DNA of 64,000 nt from Pseudomonas azotoformans (GCF_900103345.1 NZ_LT629702.1:4216001-4280000), one strand, 5' to 3'. Shown: positions 37,157-47,719, counted from the stretch's first letter. Program-made: numbers and translations. Notes: generated by a model not told the origin, from the sequence alone.

Positions 37157-37466
37157 GCTACGTCTCTTCCTTAGGACTACTCCGGTCATTTCTGACAGAA
37201 AACCCGGACAAACACTGAGGCCTCACTCTAGCCCCGGTTCTGAAAAAGCAGAAGTAACCTCAGTGCCATCATTGCGCCAAAGTTCAGGAAGCCGACTAAC
37301 GGTCAACCGCTACAAGCCACGAACCATGGGAAACATGGCTTTTTGGCATTCCTTTGGCGCCAATAAATCGCCAGCAATGATTTAACAAGATGGTTAACAC
37401 CACCTATAAAGAACCTGTCTGGCCCAAGGGCCATAGCCTACACCCCTCTGTAAAAAGGCCTACGCC
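37157..37466. other. Divergent gap between the cyclic-di-GMP gene and the PL7 lyase
   Basis: About 310 non-coding bases. It contains the likely lyase promoter at 37382-37410 and a GGCCC-AA-GGGCC stem near 37421-37432. Nothing else recognised. Confidence 0.5.
37382..37410 (+). promoter_or_regulatory. Sigma70-like promoter of the PL7 lyase gene
   Basis: TTAACA (37382-37387) and TATAAA (37405-37410) are spaced by exactly 17 bases, about 57 bp before the lyase start. Confidence 0.6.
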
Positions 37467-38132
37467 ATGATCGACCTATCCACCTGGAACCTCAGCATCC
37501 CTGTCGGCTCTCCGCCCGCGACCATCGAAACCCCGAGATTGATGAGCGGCTTCAACGACCAATATTTCCAGGCCGAAGGCAGCAACGTCCAATTCTGGAC
37601 CCCGGTCACCGGCACCCGTACCGAAAACGCCATTTACCCGCGCAGCGAACTGCGCGAGACCTACGCCGACGGGCGCCTGCGCAACTGGACCTATCCGGAT
37701 GCAGACAACTTCCTGCGTGCCACCCTGGCCGTCAACCAAGTGCCGTCCTCCGGCAAAATCGTGATCGGGCAAATCCACGCCTATGACAGCCAGAAACCGC
37801 TGATCAAGCTGGAATATCAGTTCAAGGAAAAGACCCAGACCGGCAACATCGTCGCCAAAGTGCGCATGCGCCCGGACGAGGATGAAGGGCGCACGATCAT
37901 TGTTGCCTCCAATGTGCCGCTGGAGAAGAGCTTTACCTATGTGATCAACCTCAACAAAGCCGGGCTGCTCAGTGTGTATGCCGCGGATGGCGAGTGGAAC
38001 GAACGCATTGGCGCGGCGTGGGGCGCCAAGCCGTTGTACTTCAAGGCCGGGGCGTATGTGCAGGACAACAGTGGCAACAGCAAGGAAGGGGCGCGGGTGA
38101 CGTTTGCCAAGTTGGATATTGATCACGAGTAA
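37467..38132 (+). CDS. Polysaccharide lyase family 7 (alginate lyase type)
   Basis: A 221-residue single-domain PL7 lyase. The three family signatures are present: RSELRE (59-64), QIH (102-104) and YFKAGAYVQ (191-199), supplying the catalytic Arg, Gln/His and Tyr. The fold is a beta-jellyroll that cleaves alginate by beta-elimination. No signal peptide is seen (it starts MIDLSTWNLSIPVG), so the enzyme would act inside the cell or leave by another route. It does not sit in an alginate biosynthesis cluster. Confidence 0.9.
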   Translation: MIDLSTWNLSIPVGSPPATIETPRLMSGFNDQYFQAEGSNVQFWTPVTGTRTENAIYPRSELRETYADGRLRNWTYPDADNFLRATLAVNQVPSSGKIVIGQIHAYDSQKPLIKLEYQFKEKTQTGNIVAKVRMRPDEDEGRTIIVASNVPLEKSFTYVINLNKAGLLSVYAADGEWNERIGAAWGAKPLYFKAGAYVQDNSGNSKEGARVTFAKLDIDHE

Positions 38133-38140
38133 GGTTATTT

Positions 38141-38173
38141 CAATCATCCCCCGCTACGGCAGGGGAATGATTG
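38141..38173. terminator. Stem-loop after the PL7 lyase gene
   Basis: CAATCAT-C-CCCC and GGGG-A-ATGATTG form a long stem with one mismatch and a 9-base loop, 9 bases after the stop. No T tract follows, so termination is only possible. Confidence 0.4.
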
Positions 38174-38315
38174 CTTGAATATAACGAACTCCTAAGATCG
38201 TCTTACCGCTATAGCAAAACAGCATAAAAATTACTATTTCTTGCAGTGCGCCTACTAGGGCATACCTCATAAAATCATGTGCGTCCAACTCATGAACCGT
38301 TCAGGAGTTAAACAC

Positions 38316-38744
38316 ATGCCAACGCTAGCCACCATTAACCAACCTGCCGTCTCGGGGTTTGGCCCCGGGTCGCAACCAAAAATATACAATGCCACCCCAC
38401 CGGGTTCTTTTGCGACGCCGCCCCAAAACATGCCAGTTGTCACCAGGCCCTTCAGGTATCTCGTCTTGTCGCACTTACTGAGCAACAACACCAGGATAGG
38501 CGATGTGCTGACTTATTATTGCTACCCTGTGCCGTCCGCAGGTCTTCCTACTATGCTTCTGGAACAAATAACGCTTACTGCTGCGCTGCTACAATCTTAT
38601 ATCAACAATAAACGCGAACACTTTGAGAAAGAAATACAATGCTACCTTCCAAACTCAGGAGTCTATGACGTTTACTGGGAGCTTGAAAATGCATCTCAAA
38701 CATATACGGAGATAGGACAGAATCTGAGATTCACAGTGGTATAA
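38316..38744 (+). CDS. AT-rich orphan gene, hypothetical protein
   Basis: A 142-residue protein starting MPTLATINQPAVSGFGPG, with an AGGAG site 8 bases before the ATG. The C-terminal part (VYDVYWELENASQTY to LRFTVV) alternates hydrophobic residues like a beta-sandwich or carbohydrate-binding module. There is no signal peptide. GC content is clearly lower than in the neighbours (parts near 35-45%), which suggests recent acquisition. Nothing recognised by name. Confidence 0.6.
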   Translation: MPTLATINQPAVSGFGPGSQPKIYNATPPGSFATPPQNMPVVTRPFRYLVLSHLLSNNTRIGDVLTYYCYPVPSAGLPTMLLEQITLTAALLQSYINNKREHFEKEIQCYLPNSGVYDVYWELENASQTYTEIGQNLRFTVV

Positions 38745-38852
38745 CTATAGTAAGTACCCAGGTGGCTTATCCAATACCTGACAAACTATTGCGTTACCCA
38801 CGACAAATAACTGCTCACTGTCCTTAAACACATATTTTACAGCTATAAAAAA

Positions 38853-38877
38853 ACCCGCATTTCTGCGGGTTTTTTTG
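38853..38877. terminator. Bidirectional rho-independent terminator
   Basis: ACCCGCA-TTTC-TGCGGGT (38853-38870) is flanked by AAAAAAA on the left and TTTTTTT on the right. It serves fbaA (minus strand) and the orphan gene (plus strand). Confidence 0.9.
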
Positions 38878-38888
38878 GCGCTATTGGC

Positions 38889-39953
38889 TTAGTTAACCTT
38901 AGCGTTCAACTCACCTTTCAGATACCGCTGGTACATCGCTTCCAACGAGATCGGCTTGATCTTCGACGCATTACCCGCAGTACCAAACGCTTCATAACGT
39001 GCAATACACACATCACGCATCGCCGTCACGGTGGCGCCAAAGAATTTACGCGGGTCGAATTCGCTCGGGTTGGTGGCCATCAGGCGACGCATTGCACCGG
39101 TGGATGCCAAACGCAGGTCGGTGTCGATGTTGACCTTGCGCACGCCGTACTTGATGCCTTCGACGATTTCTTCAACCGGCACGCCGTAGGTTTCTTTGAT
39201 GTCGCCGCCGTACTGGTTGATGATCGCCAGCCATTCTTGCGGCACCGAGGAAGAACCGTGCATCACCAGGTGGGTGTTAGGGATGCGCTTGTGGATTTCC
39301 TTGATGCGGTCGATGGCCAGCACGTCGCCGGTAGGCGGCTTGGTGAACTTGTAGGCGCCGTGGCTGGTGCCGATGGCGATGGCCAGGGCGTCGACTTGGG
39401 TCTTTTTCACGAAGTCGGCGGCTTCTTCCGGGTCGGTCAGCATCTGGCTGTGATCCAGCACGCCTTCGGCACCGATGCCGTCTTCTTCGCCGGCCATGCC
39501 GGTTTCCAGGGAACCCAGGCAGCCCAGTTCGCCTTCAACCGAAACACCACAGGCGTGGGCCATGGCTACGGTTTGCTGGGTGACGCGTACGTTGTATTCG
39601 TAGTCGGTCGGGGTCTTGCCGTCTTCGCCGAGGGAGCCGTCCATCATCACCGAGCTGAAGCCCAGTTGGATGGAACGCTGGCACACATCAGGGCTGGTGC
39701 CGTGGTCCTGGTGCATGCACACCGGGATGTGCGGGAATTCTTCGATCGCGGCGAGGATCAAGTGGCGCAGGAACGGCGCACCCGCGTATTTGCGGGCACC
39801 AGCCGAAGCCTGGACGATCACGGGGGAGTCGGTCTTGTCAGCGGCTTCCATGATGGCGCGCATCTGCTCAAGGTTGTTGACGTTAAAGGCTGGGACGCCG
39901 TAGCCGAACTCGGCTGCGTGGTCCAGCATTTGACGCATGCTGATAAGTGCCAT
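38889..39953 (-). CDS. fbaA: Fructose-bisphosphate aldolase, class II
   Basis: A 354-residue zinc-dependent aldolase. Zinc ligand motif [10 protein letters not shown] (about residues 77-86) and the substrate loop [10 protein letters not shown] are intact. It interconverts fructose 1,6-bisphosphate with two triose phosphates; in Pseudomonas it serves mainly gluconeogenesis. Last gene of the leftward tktA-epd-pgk cluster but about 270 bp from the small lipoprotein gene, with a REPIN between, so it may have its own promoter. Confidence 0.96.
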   Translation of the reverse strand: MALISMRQMLDHAAEFGYGVPAFNVNNLEQMRAIMEAADKTDSPVIVQASAGARKYAGAPFLRHLILAAIEEFPHIPVCMHQDHGTSPDVCQRSIQLGFSSVMMDGSLGEDGKTPTDYEYNVRVTQQTVAMAHACGVSVEGELGCLGSLETGMAGEEDGIGAEGVLDHSQMLTDPEEAADFVKKTQVDALAIAIGTSHGAYKFTKPPTGDVLAIDRIKEIHKRIPNTHLVMHGSSSVPQEWLAIINQYGGDIKETYGVPVEEIVEGIKYGVRKVNIDTDLRLASTGAMRRLMATNPSEFDPRKFFGATVTAMRDVCIARYEAFGTAGNASKIKPISLEAMYQRYLKGELNAKVN

Positions 39954-40100
39954 TGTGTTGTCTCTCCCGGTCGAGGGTCGTTAATCGTGCAAGCCTGCCG
40001 TAGCGGCGGCTGCTATTCAAGTTATTGCCGGTCAGGGTTTGCATGCCTGGCCTGCTGAATCGTTATTGCTGACTCAGAACCCAATTTGGAACCGAATCTA

Positions 40101-40191
40101 ATGTGGGAGGGGGCTTGCCCCCGATCGCGGTGGATCAGTCAAAAGACTCATCACTGACAGACTGCTATCGGGGGCAAGCCCCCTCCCACAT
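40101..40191. repeat. REPIN, GGGGGCTTGCCCCCGAT family
   Basis: ATGTGGG/CCCACAT outer ends, 91 bp, in the gap between the MliC-like gene and fbaA. Confidence 0.95.
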
Positions 40192-40224
40192 TTGGATCTC
40201 ATCAATTTCAAGACCCTGGTGTTT

Positions 40225-40560
40225 CTATTGAGCTTTGCAGCCGCGCCCGATCAAATCATCGGTGGCGACCCAGTAAACCAGGCCTTCCTCACCTTTTGTG
40301 TGAAACGCCAATTGGTCGTTGGCATACAGCACGCCCGAGGCGGCAACCTCCTGCTTGAGGCGGTAGACCTGGTCGGAACCGCCGAGGCGTACATCCACCT
40401 CGGATTTAGCCGGGTTGGCAAAGCGCCAGTTGACCTCGGCCTTGCTGTCGCAGGTCCAGGTGGTCCACTTGTCGGCCGTTTCGGCCTTGCTGTTGAACAT
40501 GTCCATGCTGCTGCAGCCGGCCAACAAGGCCAGGGCTGCCAGGGCGAAAACGCCTTTCAT
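40225..40560 (-). CDS. MliC-like lipoprotein
   Basis: A 111-residue lipoprotein: signal MKGVFALAALALLAGCSS with the lipobox LAGC. The mature part has paired cysteines (WTCDSK and GRGCKAQ) and the FHTKGEEG segment, as in MliC/PliC-type inhibitors of C-type lysozyme. The match is partial, so the function is likely rather than certain. Start at ATG preceded by GAGGA; a TTG 6 bases upstream is less likely. It lies downstream of a second small lipoprotein gene. Confidence 0.65.
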   Translation of the reverse strand: MKGVFALAALALLAGCSSMDMFNSKAETADKWTTWTCDSKAEVNWRFANPAKSEVDVRLGGSDQVYRLKQEVAASGVLYANDQLAFHTKGEEGLVYWVATDDLIGRGCKAQ

Positions 40561-40621
40561 TGCCAATCCTCACAGGGCGACCCGAGGGCCGCCGCTGCAG
40601 TCGGTTAGTTGATCAGACCCG

Positions 40622-40849
40622 TCAAGGGCAACCCTGTTCCTGACCGTTGGGCGCGGAGTCGTATTTCTCCAACCGTTCGTTGCCGATGCGCTTGTTGATC
40701 ACCGGCATGGTCTCGGCTTGCCAGTCGGCCTGGTAGCAGCTCTTTTTCTGCCCGGGGGCAGGTTCATCTGCCGCAGACTTCGCGTTCGTCGTGCTGCCGC
40801 AGCCGGCCAACAGGCCCGCTGCGATCACCAATGCCAACGACTTGATCAT
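40622..40849 (-). CDS. Small outer-membrane lipoprotein
   Basis: A 75-residue lipoprotein with signal MIKSLALVIAAGLLAGCGS (lipobox LAGC). The mature part is short and polar with two further cysteines (KKSCYQ and QGCP) that could form a disulphide. AAGGAG lies 7 bases before the chosen ATG; the longer frame upstream is rejected. It follows pgk by 29 bp, so probably cotranscribed. No family recognised. Confidence 0.65.
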   Translation of the reverse strand: MIKSLALVIAAGLLAGCGSTTNAKSAADEPAPGQKKSCYQADWQAETMPVINKRIGNERLEKYDSAPNGQEQGCP

Positions 40850-40878
40850 GGGAATACTCCTTTTCCGGATCACGAGCC

Positions 40879-42042
40879 TCAGCCTTTGGCTCGGGTTTCC
40901 AGCACTTCGACGGCCGGCAGCACCTTGCCCTCGACGAACTCGAGGAACGCACCGCCACCGGTAGAAATGTAGGAGATCTGGTCAGCAACGCCATATTTAT
41001 CGATGGCCGCCAGGGTGTCGCCGCCGCCAGCGATGGAGAAGGCCGAGCTTTCGGCGATGGCCTTGGCCAGCACTTTGGTGCCGTTGCCGAACTGGTCGAA
41101 TTCGAACACACCGACTGGGCCGTTCCACAGGATGGTCTGGGAGGCTTTCAGCAGTTCTGCAAAGTTGGCCGCGGTTTGCGGGCCGATATCCAGGATCATG
41201 TCGTCGGCGGCCACGTCAGCGATCAGCTTGACGGTGGCTTCGGCGCTTTCGGCGAATTCCTTGGCCACAACCACGTCCACCGGCAGCGGCACGCTGACTT
41301 TGGCGGCGATGGCACGGGCGGTGTCGAGCAGGTCCGGCTCGTACAGGGATTTGCCTACCGGGTGACCGGCAGCCGCCAGGAAGGTGTTGGCAATGCCGCC
41401 GCCGACGATCAGCTGGTTGCAGATCTGGCTCAGGCTGTTGAGCACGTCCAGCTTGGTCGACACCTTGGAACCGGCCACGATGGCGGCCATCGGTTGTGCC
41501 GGCGCGCCCAGGGCCTTGCCCAGTGCATCCAGTTCAGCCGCCAGCAACGGGCCAGCTGCCGCAACCTTGGCGAACTTGGCCACGCCGTGGGTGGAGCCTT
41601 CGGCTCGGTGGGCGGTGCCGAAGGCGTCCATCACGAACACGTCGCACAGCGCCGCGTATTGCTGGGCCAGTTCGTCGCTGTTCTTTTTCTCGCCTTTGTT
41701 GAAGCGCACGTTCTCGAACAGCACGATGTCACCGGCTTTCACCTCGACACCACCCAGGTAATCAGCGACCAATGGCACGTCGCGGCCCAGGGCCTCGCTC
41801 AGGTAGTCGGCCACAGGCTTGAGGCTGTTTTCGGCGGAGAACTCACCTTCGGTCGGACGACCCAGGTGGGAGCAGACCATCACGGCCGCACCTTTTTCCA
41901 GGGCCAGCTTGATGGTCGGCAGCGAAGCCAGGATTCGCGCATCGCTGGTGACAACACCGTCCTTGACGGGGACGTTGAGGTCTTCGCGGATCAGCACGCG
42001 CTTACCTTGCAGATCGAGGTCGGTCATCTTCAACACGGTCAT
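40879..42042 (-). CDS. pgk: Phosphoglycerate kinase
   Basis: A 387-residue glycolytic kinase. The N-terminal signature [11 protein letters not shown] and the nucleotide-domain loop [13 protein letters not shown] are intact. It transfers phosphate between 1,3-bisphosphoglycerate and ADP. Placed after epd at 17 bp in the tktA-epd-pgk cluster. Confidence 0.96.
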   Translation of the reverse strand: MTVLKMTDLDLQGKRVLIREDLNVPVKDGVVTSDARILASLPTIKLALEKGAAVMVCSHLGRPTEGEFSAENSLKPVADYLSEALGRDVPLVADYLGGVEVKAGDIVLFENVRFNKGEKKNSDELAQQYAALCDVFVMDAFGTAHRAEGSTHGVAKFAKVAAAGPLLAAELDALGKALGAPAQPMAAIVAGSKVSTKLDVLNSLSQICNQLIVGGGIANTFLAAAGHPVGKSLYEPDLLDTARAIAAKVSVPLPVDVVVAKEFAESAEATVKLIADVAADDMILDIGPQTAANFAELLKASQTILWNGPVGVFEFDQFGNGTKVLAKAIAESSAFSIAGGGDTLAAIDKYGVADQISYISTGGGAFLEFVEGKVLPAVEVLETRAKG

Positions 42043-42059
42043 GGGTCGCAGTTCCTGAA

Positions 42060-43118
42060 TTACTGTTGATGAGGTTGTTTAGAGGCGATGTGCAGATAAT
42101 GTTCCGCAACATCCAGCATTCGGTTGGCAAAACCCCATTCGTTGTCGAACCAGGCCAGGATGTTCACCAGCCTCGGGCCGGAAACGCGGGTCTGGCTGGC
42201 ATCGACAATCGCCGAATGCGGGTCATGGTTGAAATCGCAGCTGGCGTGGGGCAATTCGGTGTAGGCCAGCAAACCTTTGAGCGGGCCGCTGGTGGCGGCG
42301 TCGCGCAGGACCCGGTTGACCTCCGTTGCATCGGTGTCGCTCACGGTCTGCATGGTGATATCCAGGCAGGACACATTCACCGTCGGCACCCGTACGGCTT
42401 TGGCCTGGATTCGCCCGGCAAGTTCCGGCAGCAGACGCTCGATACCCCGGGCCAGGCCGGTGGACACCGGAATCACTGACTGGAACGCCGAACGCGTACG
42501 ACGCAGGTCTTCGTGGTGATAGGCGTCGATTACCGGCTGGTCGTTCATCGCCGAGTGAATCGTGGTGATCGACACATAGTCCAGACCGATCGCCTGATCC
42601 AGGAGGCGCAACAGCGGCACACTGCAGTTGGTGGTACAGGAGGCGTTGGACACCAGCCGTTCAGCACCGGTCAGGCAATCCTGGTTGATGCCGTAGACGA
42701 TGGTGGCGTCGACATCCGCCTCGCTGGCCATCGGCTGGGAAAACAGCACACGCGGCGCGCCGGCGTCGAGGAAACGCTGGCCATCGGCACGGGTGTGGTA
42801 GACACCGGAACACTCCAGCACCAGGTCGACGCCCAATGCCTTCCAGTCGATGCCTTCGGGGGTGGCACTGCGCAACACTTGCACGCAGCTGCCATTAATG
42901 TGCAGACAATCGCCCTCGACCCGCACTTCGCCGGGGAACCGGCCGTGGGTGGAGTCAAAGCGTGTCAGGTATTCAATGCTGGCCATGTCGGCCAGATCGT
43001 TGATCGCAACAATTTCAAACCCGGCCGCCGCCCCTCGCTCGAACAGAGCACGCAAGACGCAACGACCAATGCGGCCGTAGCCGTTGAGAGCAACTTTGTA
43101 GGGACGCGGTTGAGGCAT
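42060..43118 (-). CDS. epd: Erythrose-4-phosphate dehydrogenase (GAPDH family)
   Basis: A 352-residue GAPDH-family enzyme. The NAD motif is [14 protein letters not shown] and the catalytic Cys lies in [10 protein letters not shown]. In this position between tktA and pgk the enzyme is Epd, which oxidises erythrose 4-phosphate towards pyridoxal phosphate. Start set at [13 protein letters not shown]; a TTG 15 bases upstream is possible but has no better ribosome site. Some GAPDH activity cannot be excluded. Confidence 0.9.
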   Translation of the reverse strand: MPQPRPYKVALNGYGRIGRCVLRALFERGAAAGFEIVAINDLADMASIEYLTRFDSTHGRFPGEVRVEGDCLHINGSCVQVLRSATPEGIDWKALGVDLVLECSGVYHTRADGQRFLDAGAPRVLFSQPMASEADVDATIVYGINQDCLTGAERLVSNASCTTNCSVPLLRLLDQAIGLDYVSITTIHSAMNDQPVIDAYHHEDLRRTRSAFQSVIPVSTGLARGIERLLPELAGRIQAKAVRVPTVNVSCLDITMQTVSDTDATEVNRVLRDAATSGPLKGLLAYTELPHASCDFNHDPHSAIVDASQTRVSGPRLVNILAWFDNEWGFANRMLDVAEHYLHIASKQPHQQ

Positions 43119-43160
43119 GGGGTTCTCGATCAAGGGTAGTTCGGTGTTGAAAGCACCATC

Positions 43161-43231
43161 GCCATCGCGGGCAAGCCCGCTCCCACATTAGACCGCGATC
43201 CAAATGTGGGAGCGGGCTTGCCCGCGATGGC
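43161..43231. repeat. REPIN, GCGGGCTTGCCCGCGATGG family
   Basis: Arms GCCATCGCGGGCAAGCCCGC... and complement enclose a spacer of about 15 bases (TAGACCGCGATCCAA). It lies between tktA and epd inside the cluster. Confidence 0.95.
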
Positions 43232-43256
43232 GCCAGTACAGACAACGCAGACTGAC

Positions 43257-45254
43257 TTAGTCTTCCAGCAGCTCTTCAGCCTGGCCCAGGATGTTTTCCA
43301 GGGTGAAACCGAACTCTTCGAACAACGCTGGCGCCGGCGCCGACTCACCGTAGGTGGTCATGCCGATTACACGGCCTTCCAGGCCCACGTACTTGTACCA
43401 GTAGTCGGCGTGAGCCGCTTCGATGGCGATACGCGCGCTGACCTGCAACGGCAGCACCGATTGCTTGTAGCCGGCGTCCTGGGCTTCGAACACGCTGGTG
43501 CATGGCATGGACACCACACGTACATTGCGGCCTTGGGCAGTCAGCTTGTCGTACGCCTGGACGGTCAGGCCCACTTCGGAACCGGTGGAGATCAGGATCA
43601 GCTCCGGCTCGCCGATGCAGTCCTTGAGCACGTAGCCACCACGGCTGATGTCGGCGATCTGCGCGTCGGTACGCACCTGGTGCTGCAGGTTCTGACGCGA
43701 GAAGATCAGCGCCGAAGGGCCGTCCTTGCGCTCGATGGCGTGCTTCCAGGCCACGGCGGATTCCACCGCGTCGGCTGGGCGCCAGCAATCCAGGTTCGGC
43801 GTGGTACGCAGGCTGGTCAGTTGCTCGACCGGCTGGTGCGTCGGGCCGTCCTCGCCCAGGCCGATGGAGTCGTGGGTGTACACGTGGATCACGCGCTTTT
43901 TCATCAGCGCAGCCATGCGTACGGCGTTGCGGGCGTATTCCATGAACATCAGGAAGGTCGCGCCGTAAGGCACCAGGCCGCCATGCAGGGATACGCCGTT
44001 CATGATGGCACTCATGCCGAACTCACGCACGCCGTAGTACATGTAGTTGCCGCTGGCGTCTTCAGCCGAGACACCTTTGCAGCCTTTCCACAGGGTCAGG
44101 TTGGAACCGGCCAGGTCGGCCGAACCGCCGAGGATCTCAGGCAGCAGCGGGCCAAAGGCGTTCAGGGTGTTCTGGCTGGCTTTACGGCTGGCGATGGTCT
44201 CGCCTTTAGCCGCGACTTCGGCGATGTAGGCCGAGGCTTTTTCCGAGAAGTCGGCAGGCAGGTCACCGGCGAGACGGCGTACCAGTTCGTTGGCCAACTC
44301 AGGGAATTCGGCGGAGTAGGCAGCGAAGCGCTGGTCCCACTCGGCTTCGGTGGCCAGGCCCTTTTCCTTGGCGCTCCACTCGGCGTAGATGTCGGCCGGG
44401 ATTTCGAACGGGCCGTGGTTCCACTTCAACGCTTCACGGGTCAGGGCAATTTCCGCGTCACCCAGCGGGGCGCCGTGGCAGTCTTCTTTGCCTTGCTTGT
44501 TCGGCGAACCGAAGCCGATGGTGGTCTTGCAGCAGATAAGGGTCGGCTGCGCGCTCTTGCGAGCGGTGTCGATGGCGGTCTTGATCTCTTCCGGGTCATG
44601 ACCGTCGACGTTGCGGATCACCTGCCAGTTGTAGGCTTCAAAACGCTTCGGGGTGTCATCGGTGAACCAGCCTTCGACTTCGCCGTCGATGGAGATGCCG
44701 TTGTCGTCGTAGAAGGCAATCAGCTTGCCCAGGCCCAGGGTGCCGGCCAGGGAAGCAACTTCGTGGGAAATGCCTTCCATCATGCAGCCATCACCCAGGA
44801 ACACATAGGTGTGGTGATCGACGATGTCGTGGCCAGGGCGGTTGAATTGCGCGCCCAGGACTTTTTCAGCCAGCGCGAAGCCTACGGCGTTGGCCAGGCC
44901 TTGGCCCAGGGGACCGGTGGTGGTCTCGACGCCTGGGGTGTAGCCGAATTCCGGGTGGCCCGGGGTGCGGCTGTGCAGCTGGCGGAAGCTTTTCAGGTCA
45001 TCGATGGTGACGTCATAGCCGGTCAGGTGCAGCAGCGAGTAGATCAGCATCGAGCCGTGGCCGTTGGACAGCACGAAGCGGTCACGGTCGGCAAAGGACG
45101 GGTTGCTCGGGTTGTGTTTCAGGTAGTCACGCCAAAGTACCTCGGCGATATCCGCCATGCCCATCGGGGCACCGGGATGGCCGCTGTTGGCTTTTTGCAC
45201 GGCATCCATGCTGAGGGCACGAATGGCGTTGGCACGCTCACGACGGCTGGGCAT
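43257..45254 (-). CDS. tktA: Transketolase
   Basis: A 665-residue thiamine-diphosphate enzyme. The TPP motif runs from [15 protein letters not shown] to [11 protein letters not shown] (about residues 155-190). The C-terminal domains are complete. It moves two-carbon units in the pentose phosphate pathway. First gene of the leftward tktA-epd-pgk cluster and divergent from the ArsR-methyltransferase gene. In some pseudomonads tktA is linked to the SAM-cycle genes through ribose and homocysteine recycling. Confidence 0.96.
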   Translation of the reverse strand: MPSRRERANAIRALSMDAVQKANSGHPGAPMGMADIAEVLWRDYLKHNPSNPSFADRDRFVLSNGHGSMLIYSLLHLTGYDVTIDDLKSFRQLHSRTPGHPEFGYTPGVETTTGPLGQGLANAVGFALAEKVLGAQFNRPGHDIVDHHTYVFLGDGCMMEGISHEVASLAGTLGLGKLIAFYDDNGISIDGEVEGWFTDDTPKRFEAYNWQVIRNVDGHDPEEIKTAIDTARKSAQPTLICCKTTIGFGSPNKQGKEDCHGAPLGDAEIALTREALKWNHGPFEIPADIYAEWSAKEKGLATEAEWDQRFAAYSAEFPELANELVRRLAGDLPADFSEKASAYIAEVAAKGETIASRKASQNTLNAFGPLLPEILGGSADLAGSNLTLWKGCKGVSAEDASGNYMYYGVREFGMSAIMNGVSLHGGLVPYGATFLMFMEYARNAVRMAALMKKRVIHVYTHDSIGLGEDGPTHQPVEQLTSLRTTPNLDCWRPADAVESAVAWKHAIERKDGPSALIFSRQNLQHQVRTDAQIADISRGGYVLKDCIGEPELILISTGSEVGLTVQAYDKLTAQGRNVRVVSMPCTSVFEAQDAGYKQSVLPLQVSARIAIEAAHADYWYKYVGLEGRVIGMTTYGESAPAPALFEEFGFTLENILGQAEELLED

Positions 45255-45448
45255 CGCTGATCTCCTGGGGTTTGCATAAATGAAACGGAAAAAAGGACCG
45301 GCATTTTCCCTCAGCCACCGCCTCTGGGCAATGACAGATAGTCACTTGGAGGTGTTTTTCCTGTGCTTTGGGCGGCATTGCGTTGCAGAAACCGGTCACT
45401 GGTTCGTCCAAAGGTTATAGCGGCTGCTTATAACCGCCACTTATCGAC

Positions 45449-45472
45449 CAATATCAAAACTTTTTGATATTG
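45449..45472. promoter_or_regulatory. Perfect palindrome, candidate operator of the ArsR-methyltransferase regulator
   Basis: CAATATCAAAA (45449-45459), centre CT, and TTTTGATATTG (45462-45472) are perfect complements of 11 bp. It lies 41 bp before the regulator start and about 180 bp before tktA. ArsR/SmtB proteins bind such sites as dimers. A second inverted repeat, GGTTATA and TATAACC, lies at 45413-45435. Confidence 0.65.
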
Positions 45473-45513
45473 ACCTTGCGGTGCATTCCACCCGTCACTA
45501 GACTGCTGGCCTT

Positions 45514-46509
45514 ATGAATCTACCCATGTCCTCATTACGCGCCGACGACGGCGATGACCTGGCAGCCTTGTGCAAGGCCGCTGGCGACCCGTTGCGTCTG
45601 AACGTACTGCGCGCACTGGCCAACGACTCCTTTGGCGTACTGGAAATGGCGCAGATCTTCGCCATCGGCCAGTCCGGCATGAGCCACCACTTGAAGGTAC
45701 TGGCACAGGCCGACCTGGTGGCCACCCGCCGCGAAGGCAATGCAATTTTCTACCGTCGCGCCCTTCCCCACACAGAACTGCTCGGCGGCAAGCTGCACGC
45801 CGCACTGTTAGAAGAGGTGGACAATCTGAGCCTGCCGGCCGACGTGCAGTCGCGCATCGGCGAAGTGCATGGGCAACGCGCTGCCGCGAGCCAAGACTTT
45901 TTCGCACGGGTTGCAGAGAAGTTTCGTGCTCAGCAGGACCTGATTGCAGGCTTGCCCCAGTACCGCGACAGCGTACTGGCGCTGCTGGATAAGCTGAGCT
46001 TCAGTGCTGAAGCCACGGCGCTGGAAGTCGGCCCGGGCGATGGCGGTTTTCTGCCAGAACTGGCGCGGCGCTTTCATCAGGTCACGGCGCTCGATAACAG
46101 CCCGGCGATGCTCGAACTGGCACGCCAGCTCTGCCAGCGCGAGTCGCTGGGCAATGTCCAACTGCAACTGGCCGACGCACTGAGCAGCACGATAATCAAG
46201 GCCGACTGCGTGGTACTGAACATGGTCTTGCACCATTTCGCCGCCCCCGCCGATGCCCTCAAGCAAATGGCCGGGCTGCTGCACCCCGGCGGTAGCCTAT
46301 TGGTTACGGATTTATGCAGCCACAACCAGAATTGGGCCAGGGAGGCCTGCGGTGATCTCTGGTTGGGTTTTGAACAGGATGATCTGGCCCGTTGGGCCAC
46401 CGCTGCGGGACTCGTTCCCGGGGAAAGCCTCTATGTAGGTTTACGTAACGGTTTCCAGATCCAGGTCCGCCATTTTCAGCGGCCGGCTGGCGACACTCAC
46501 CATCGGTAA
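45514..46509 (+). CDS. ArsR-family regulator fused to a SAM-methyltransferase domain (SahR-like)
   Basis: A 331-residue protein. Residues 15-85 are an ArsR-type winged helix ([20 protein letters not shown]), lacking obvious metal-binding Cys. Residues 150-325 are a class I methyltransferase fold with EVGPGDGG (171-178) as the SAM/SAH-binding loop. It is 19 bp upstream of metK and probably in the same operon. Proteins of this type (SahR) sense S-adenosylhomocysteine and control methionine-cycle genes. Function by family and context is strong; the ligand is inferred. Ribosome site is weak; an ATG 12 bases further in is possible. Confidence 0.8.
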   Translation: MNLPMSSLRADDGDDLAALCKAAGDPLRLNVLRALANDSFGVLEMAQIFAIGQSGMSHHLKVLAQADLVATRREGNAIFYRRALPHTELLGGKLHAALLEEVDNLSLPADVQSRIGEVHGQRAAASQDFFARVAEKFRAQQDLIAGLPQYRDSVLALLDKLSFSAEATALEVGPGDGGFLPELARRFHQVTALDNSPAMLELARQLCQRESLGNVQLQLADALSSTIIKADCVVLNMVLHHFAAPADALKQMAGLLHPGGSLLVTDLCSHNQNWAREACGDLWLGFEQDDLARWATAAGLVPGESLYVGLRNGFQIQVRHFQRPAGDTHHR

Positions 46510-46528
46510 ATATCAGGAAAACATCGAG

Positions 46529-47719
46529 ATGAGCGAATACTCCCTTTTCACCTCCGAGTCCGTGTCTGAAGGGCATCCGGACAAAATCGCCGACCAGATT
46601 TCTGATGCGGTGCTGGACGCCATCATTGCTGAAGACAAGTTCGCCCGCGTGGCGTGCGAGACCCTGGTGAAAACCGGCGTAGCGATCATCGCTGGCGAAG
46701 TGACCACCACCGCCTGGGTTGACCTCGAGAAACTGGTTCGTGATGTGATCACCGACATCGGCTACAACAGCTCCGACGTCGGCTTCGACGGCGCGACCTG
46801 CGGCGTGATGAACATCATCGGCAAGCAGTCCCCCGACATCAACCAGGGTGTCGACCGCGCCAAGCCGGAAGACCAGGGCGCCGGCGACCAGGGCCTTATG
46901 TTCGGCTACGCCAGCAACGAAACCGACGTGCTGATGCCAGCACCGATCACCTTCTCGCACCAGCTTGTGCAGCGCCAGGCCGAAGCCCGCAAATCCGGCC
47001 TGCTGCCGTGGCTGCGCCCGGACGCCAAGTCCCAGGTGACTTGCCGTTATGAAGGCGGCAAAGTCGTGGGTATCGACGCCGTTGTACTGTCGACCCAGCA
47101 CAACCCGGACGTGTCCTACGCCGACCTGCGCGAAGGTGTGATGGAGCTGATCGTCAAGCACGTGCTGCCGGCCGAGCTGCTGAGCAAGGACACCCAGTTC
47201 CACATCAACCCGACTGGCCAGTTCATCATCGGTGGCCCGGTGGGCGACTGCGGCCTGACCGGTCGCAAGATCATCGTCGACAGCTACGGCGGCATGGCCC
47301 GTCACGGCGGCGGCGCATTCTCGGGTAAAGACCCGTCCAAGGTTGACCGTTCGGCGGCCTACGCTGGTCGTTACGTGGCGAAGAATATCGTCGCGGCCGG
47401 CCTGGCCGAGCGTTGCGAGATCCAGGTGTCCTACGCTATCGGCGTGGCCCAGCCTACGTCCATCTCGCTGAATACCTTCGGCACCGGCAAGATCAGCGAT
47501 GACAAGATCGTCAAGCTGGTGCGTGAGATCTTCGACCTGCGCCCCTACGCGATCACCACCATGCTCGACCTGCTGCACCCGATGTATCAGGAAACCGCAG
47601 CCTACGGCCACTTCGGTCGCACCCCTGCGCAGAAGACTGTCGGCGACGACACCTTCACCACCTTCACCTGGGAAAAAACCGACCGCGCCAACGACCTGCG
47701 TATCGCCGCCGGCCTGTAA
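46529..47719 (+). CDS. metK: S-adenosylmethionine synthetase
   Basis: A 396-residue enzyme with the family hallmarks [13 protein letters not shown] (about residues 6-18), GAGDQG and the P-loop-like GGGAFSGKD. It makes SAM from methionine and ATP. Located directly after the ArsR-methyltransferase gene and followed by a strong terminator. Confidence 0.97.
   Translation: MSEYSLFTSESVSEGHPDKIADQISDAVLDAIIAEDKFARVACETLVKTGVAIIAGEVTTTAWVDLEKLVRDVITDIGYNSSDVGFDGATCGVMNIIGKQSPDINQGVDRAKPEDQGAGDQGLMFGYASNETDVLMPAPITFSHQLVQRQAEARKSGLLPWLRPDAKSQVTCRYEGGKVVGIDAVVLSTQHNPDVSYADLREGVMELIVKHVLPAELLSKDTQFHINPTGQFIIGGPVGDCGLTGRKIIVDSYGGMARHGGGAFSGKDPSKVDRSAAYAGRYVAKNIVAAGLAERCEIQVSYAIGVAQPTSISLNTFGTGKISDDKIVKLVREIFDLRPYAITTMLDLLHPMYQETAAYGHFGRTPAQKTVGDDTFTTFTWEKTDRANDLRIAAGL

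Noticed and set aside
43206..45260. A 684-residue plus-strand open frame opposite tktA
   Set aside because: Antisense of a well-conserved transketolase; low-complexity composition and no recognisable family.
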